This document shows, piece by piece, positions 60,101-64,000 of a stretch of DNA of 64,000 nucleotides. Under the pieces are notes generated by a model, which was not told the DNA's origin, ran no database searches, and saw only the letters and a list, made by a program, of their open reading frames with translations. The position numbers and the translations under genes are program-made. Origin of the DNA: Symbiodinium kawagutii (lineage: Eukaryota > Sar > Dinophyceae > Suessiales > Symbiodiniaceae). Where the stretch lies: the NCBI GenBank assembly GCA_009767595.1, contig VSDK01011273.1, forward strand, positions 147,084 to 211,083. The letters run 5' to 3'. Positions within the stretch are counted from its first letter, which is position 1; each line of letters starts with the position of its first letter.

Positions 60101-63100
60101 TCTTTTGGCTACCTTTGGTGGTTCCCAGGCCTTGCCCTGTTTGATCTGATTTTGGTGTGTTGTTAATACTGTTTGATTGGTTTTGCAATTTTTCCTGCAT
60201 TTTGTCGTGTTTTTTTTCAATTTTTAAGGAAGAACAGATAAGAACAGTATGGAATAGCCCTGAGGTGCAGCATTATTCCACACATTTGGCCACACACCCC
60301 CATAACCCATGCTATCCCCTTCTGTTCATCCTATTCCCAGTTCCCAAGGTAAGGAAATTGAAAGAAGATGTGAGAAAGGCTTTAATGGAATTTACTGGTT
60401 TTAAATGATTTTATCGATGTTATTGGTATTATTTGATATTGGTTGATATTTAGGGAAAAGCTGTGGATTAGTGTTTTGCCCCTTAGCCTCCTGAAGCCAT
60501 GAAAAGAATCTGTAGGAGTTTGGGGGGTCAGATACCCCTGGAATCTTTTGGCTACCTTTGGTGGTTCCCAGGCCTTGCCCTGTTTGATCTGATTTTGGTG
60601 TGTTGTTAATACTGTTTGATTGGTTTTGCAATTTTTCCTGCATTTTGTCGTGTTTTTTTTCAATTTTTAAGGAAGAACAGATAAGAACAGTATGGAATAG
60701 CCCTGAGGTGCAGCATTATTCCACACATTTGGCCACACACCCCCATAACCCATGCTATCCCCTTCTGTTCATCCTATTCCCAGTTCCCAAGGTAAGGAAA
60801 TTGAAAGAAGATGTGAGAAAGGCTTTAATGGAATTTACTGGTTTTAAATGATTTTATCGATGTTATTGGTATTATTTGATATTGGTTGATATTTAGGGAA
60901 AAGCTGTGGATTAGTGTTTTGCCCCTTAGCCTCCTGAAGCCATGAAAAGAATCTGTAGGAGTTTGGGGGGTCAGATACCCCTGGAATCTTTTGGCTACCT
61001 TTGGTGGTTCCCAGGCCTTGCCCTGTTTGATCTGATTTTGGTGTGTTGTTAATACTGTTTGATTGGTTTTGCAATTTTTCCTGCATTTTGTCGTGTTTTT
61101 TTTCAATTTTTAAGGAAGAACAGATAAGAACAGTATGGAATAGCCCTGAGGTGCAGCATTATTCCACACATTTGGCCACACACCCCCATAACCCATGCTA
61201 TCCCCTTCTGTTCATCCTATTCCCAGTTCCCAAGGTAAGGAAATTGAAAGAAGATGTGAGAAAGGCTTTAATGGAATTTACTGGTTTTAAATGATTTTAT
61301 CGATGTTATTGGTATTATTTGATATTGGTTGATATTTAGGGAAAAGCTGTGGATTAGTGTTTTGCCCCTTAGCCTCCTGAAGCCATGAAAAGAATCTGTA
61401 GGAGTTTGGGGGGTCAGATACCCCTGGAATCTTTTGGCTACCTTTGGTGGTTCCCAGGCCTTGCCCTGTTTGATCTGATTTTGGTGTGTTGTTAATACTG
61501 TTTGATTGGTTTTGCAATTTTTCCTGCATTTTGTCGTGTTTTTTTTCAATTTTTAAGGAAGAACAGATAAGAACAGTATGGAATAGCCCTGAGGTGCAGC
61601 ATTATTCCACACATTTGGCCACACACCCCCATAACCCATGCTATCCCCTTCTGTTCATCCTATTCCCAGTTCCCAAGGTAAGGAAATTGAAAGAAGATGT
61701 GAGAAAGGCTTTAATGGAATTTACTGGTTTTAAATGATTTTATCGATGTTATTGGTATTATTTGATATTGGTTGATATTTAGGGAAAAGCTGTGGATTAG
61801 TGTTTTGCCCCTTAGCCTCCTGAAGCCATGAAAAGAATCTGTAGGAGTTTGGGGGGTCAGATACCCCTGGAATCTTTTGGCTACCTTTGGTGGTTCCCAG
61901 GCGACAGAACGCTTGCCGCCTTCTAAACGCAACCCATCAGATATTTTGACCGAGATGAAGCAGAATCCAGTCAGATGCATCTTGTGTGGTGTATTTTTTC
62001 ATCTACCAAAGGTGACAAACACTGTTGCTTTGAGCCTTGGCATTTCTTGGTTCCATTTTGCGTTTTCCTGGTTGGATAGATCTAGCGCAGGAGAGCGGTG
62101 GTATTCTAATGCGTTCTATATACAGTATGTATATAGTATTTTGTGGTAGGCTTGATATGGTTTGATCGGGATTGTTTCATGTTGCTTCCTTTCTTGTGTT
62201 TGTTATTGTTTGTTGTTTTTTGCTGCCCCATGCTGCCCCTTTTCATCACCATGTGGTGCTTGAATGATCTTGAAATATCTTGAATGTGTTTGATCAACGC
62301 GCTCAGGTTCAGACATGAAGAGTCTTCTGTTCACAAAAAAGCGCTCCAGAGCAAGAAGGATGATGAGATGCTCGTTGAATTGCCTGCATGCCAAGGGTTG
62401 AATTTGACATCAGAGCAGGGATCCTCCTTTGCCTTTGGCCGCCCTGAATTCTTGCCATTAGTCCGAATTTGGGTTGAAGCTGGTTGCTTAGCTGTTGAGG
62501 GCTCTGCATTGGACACTTTGACCGTGTATGCCGAAGGGGAGCGGCTTGCGCTCAGAGATGCAAATTGTGCCAAGAGCCGCCACATCAAGATCCAGCGTGG
62601 AAATGGCTGTTGCGCATTCTGTGCAAACGCAGCCTCTCGAAAGAAGTGCATACAGCTTGTGCAGCAGTGGGCATTGAAAATTTCCTACGTGGACCTCACC
62701 CATGCAAGCCTCTTGCCGGACAGGAGTGAGCAGATTGAGCAGGCCAAGGCTATGAAAGAGTTGTTCCCAGAGCTGGCGCAGGAGCCGCTAGAAGACATGA
62801 GTTATTCAGCTGTTTGCCTGAGGACGAGGAATTTTTTCCTGAACATTCCAACTTCCAAGCAGAATGCTGCCCTTCGAACGTTCCTTGGAAGAAGCCTCAA
62901 GTTTCTAAACCCGACGATGATTGCCGGAGTTCAGGACAACGTCAAAGATCAGTTGGTGAAGTACGTGGATGCTGTGAGTTTGGGCAAATTGCAAGATTTC
63001 GAGACCCAAGCGGTTGAAACTTGTCCTTTTTAATTCAAGTTTGAACATTTTGTTTGAACAGAAGTCTTTTCGATTCTTTTCGTGTGTTTTCTTCTTGGCT

Positions 63101-63625
63101 GACCCCCGCTATATCCCAATATAGCTGGGATTTGCTGGGGAAATTTGGGGATGGTTAGATATTGTCGGGGCATGTTCGGGCTTCGGTTCTTTTTTTCTTA
63201 GGAGTTGATCACTTCCGGCTGCCTACGTGCAGATGACCTTGCCAAGACGTTGGTCCCTTTGCTCCTGCGCAAGGCTGACAAAATGAACCGTGGCTGCGCA
63301 GAACGGCCTGGAGGCCAAGCAGATGCTGCTTGCTCAACTGGTTTGGATGAGTTAGGCTTCATGCTAGGGGGCTGCTTGCGCAGCCCCGAAGTTCAAAGAG
63401 CATTCGGGGTGTCGAAGCATTGTGTGAAAAACCACGTGGTCCCGATGATCTCAGACTTTCTGCCGAACTTTTTCCTTGCAAAAGGCGAGCAACTTGTGCA
63501 GTCGATGTCTGTGGCTCTTGATCTGTTGCAGTGCAATGGGCTCCGCCCGAAGTATATGATGGTTCGAGACGAAGTCGTTTACTCGCAGACCTTTGCATTG
63601 ATGTACGGGATGAGTCCCTTGAAAG
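54161..63625 (+). CDS. Ulp1/C48-like cysteine peptidase with AT-hook and C2H2 zinc finger, multi-exon
   Basis: Exons with matching phases: 54161-54241, 54643-54690, 55172-55272, 55556-55754, 55986-56112, 56368-56541, 57027-57225, 57531-58701, 61901-62013, 62307-62973, 63202 to about 63625. A C48 (Ulp1/SENP) core is suggested by His at 57071 (KTHQALMV), Asp at 57122 (AIFDGK), Gln at 57571 and Cys at 57589 (QYDNWSCGH). The Gln-to-Cys spacing of six is that of the family. The large exon then has an Ala/Pro/Glu-rich linker, a charged probable coiled coil (AEELEHALSLEVAKVLSARA), CEVCRR and an AT-hook (PRRGRPPKG, 58597-58623). The 61901 and 62307 exons join to C-x2-C-x11-H-x5-H. The last exons (VSKHCVKNHVV, MVRDEVVYS) are unrecognised. 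Most donors are GC. The true 5' and 3' ends are not fixed. It may be a transposon-derived or domesticated protein. Confidence 0.65.
56162..56350. repeat. GGTGGGAAACCCATGGAATTAA short tandem repeat
   Basis: About five imperfect units in the intron before the 56368 exon, preceded by three GCGGTGCCAT units. Confidence 0.85.
56645..56717. repeat. Diverged relative of the 443-bp intron repeat
   Basis: CCATGAAAAGAATCTGTAAG through GATACCCCTGGAATCTTTTG to GGTGGTTCCCAGGC matches the 3' part of the 443-bp unit found three exons downstream. Homology continues weakly to about 56900. Confidence 0.8.
59246..61900. repeat. Intronic array of 443-bp tandem units
   Basis: Counting each unit to its terminal GGTGGTTCCCAG, units are 59246-59685 (440 bp) and five of 443 bp: 59686-60128, 60129-60571, 60572-61014, 61015-61457 and 61458-61900. 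A diverged unit precedes them from about 58900. The 443-bp units look identical or nearly so. Each has an acceptor-like TTCCCAG/GC and a donor-like CCCAAG/GTAAGG. The last unit's TTCCCAG is the acceptor of the 61901 exon. The repeating 83- and 93-residue frames are not genes. Confidence 0.95.
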
Positions 63626-64000
63626 GATTGGAACATATTGGAACCAGATGGAACCAGTGTAAGAACGTTTAGGCATGTTTAGGATTGTTTAGGCCAGTCT
63701 TGCCTAGGCTTGCTACCTTGCTACCGCAGATGATCACAGCATATCATATCATATCAAGTCATATCAAATCAGATCATGATACATAATAAACATCAATACA
63801 CTGATATTTCCTGATATATCAGGTTGGATTTTTTTGGATTATCTTGGGGCAATTTGGGCATTTTGAACTGGTGTTTGTTGAATTTTGCTGATGTTTGTTG
63901 GATTTTGTTTTTTGTTGGCGCATGCTGACATGTGCTGACATATGCTCACACTGAGATGCGCTGAGGCACAACCAACGCCCGACAGGCTTACATTGTTGGA
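63626..64000. other. Intron or downstream sequence; no gene seen
   Basis: Contains a (TCATA)n-like stretch at 63737-63790 and GTGCTGACATATGCTCACA-type repetition. No convincing exon before the window ends. Confidence 0.5.

Noticed and set aside
59274..61737. Repeated 83-residue plus-strand and 93-residue minus-strand frames
   Set aside because: They recur because the 443-bp DNA unit recurs. They start without splice or initiation context, and an in-phase reading from the acceptor meets TGA at once.

Overview
The window looks like nuclear DNA of a dinoflagellate, probably of the Suessiales/Symbiodiniaceae type. I infer this from four things: very long, repeat-filled introns; introns that start with GC or GA as often as with GT; large same-strand tandem gene copies; and a cytosolic domain type I associate with dinoflagellates. 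There is no sign of operons, bacterial ribosome binding sites, CRISPR arrays, tRNA or rRNA genes. All exon models were made by eye from reading frame, splice phase and comparison of the paralogous copies; no transcript evidence was available.

Region 1 (1-45.43 kb) is a head-to-tail array of three copies of one multi-exon gene on the + strand. Copy 1 spans 1-10145 and lacks its 5' exons, copy 2 spans 19613-28811, and copy 3 spans 33635-43428 and runs into an assembly gap. The predicted protein of about 1,700 residues has a signal peptide, about 15 FG-GAP/VCBS-type calcium-binding repeats (integrin-alpha-like beta-propellers), an EGF-like segment, a run of cysteine-rich GCC2/GCC3-like repeats, one transmembrane helix, and a cytosolic region. 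The cytosolic region includes a protist domain with the signatures FLSWVWGYH, WWCVFVNNQFR and IWCIFEV. It therefore looks like a cell-surface receptor. Each copy carries a different defect: a lost splice acceptor in copy 1, a 29-nt net deletion in copy 2, and a 7-nt insertion with a stop in copy 3.

Between the receptor copies lies a second set of exon-like blocks ('gene X'). They look mostly open between copies 2 and 3 and decayed between copies 1 and 2. Copy 1 and its downstream spacer have been invaded by at least ten kinds of tandem repeat. Copy 3 contains an 873-bp terminal-inverted-repeat transposon with a perfect 8-bp target duplication, and copy 2 still shows the empty site.

Region 2 (45.43-48.6 kb) is mainly tandem and GT-rich repeats with some unassigned exon-like pieces.

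Region 3 (48.6-64 kb) holds another + strand multi-exon gene. Its upstream part consists of small duplicated Ala/Pro/Glu-rich exons. Its main part encodes an Ulp1/C48-like cysteine peptidase core (ordered His, Asp, Gln, Cys), an Ala/Pro/Glu-rich linker, a probable coiled coil, an AT-hook, a C2H2-type zinc finger and an unrecognised C-terminal domain. Its introns carry a family of short inverted-repeat elements (termini AAAAGATTCCA). One intron is an array of near-identical 443-bp units whose last unit supplies the 3' splice site. The mix of a protease, DNA-binding motifs and repeat-rich introns suggests a transposon-derived or domesticated gene, but that is inference.
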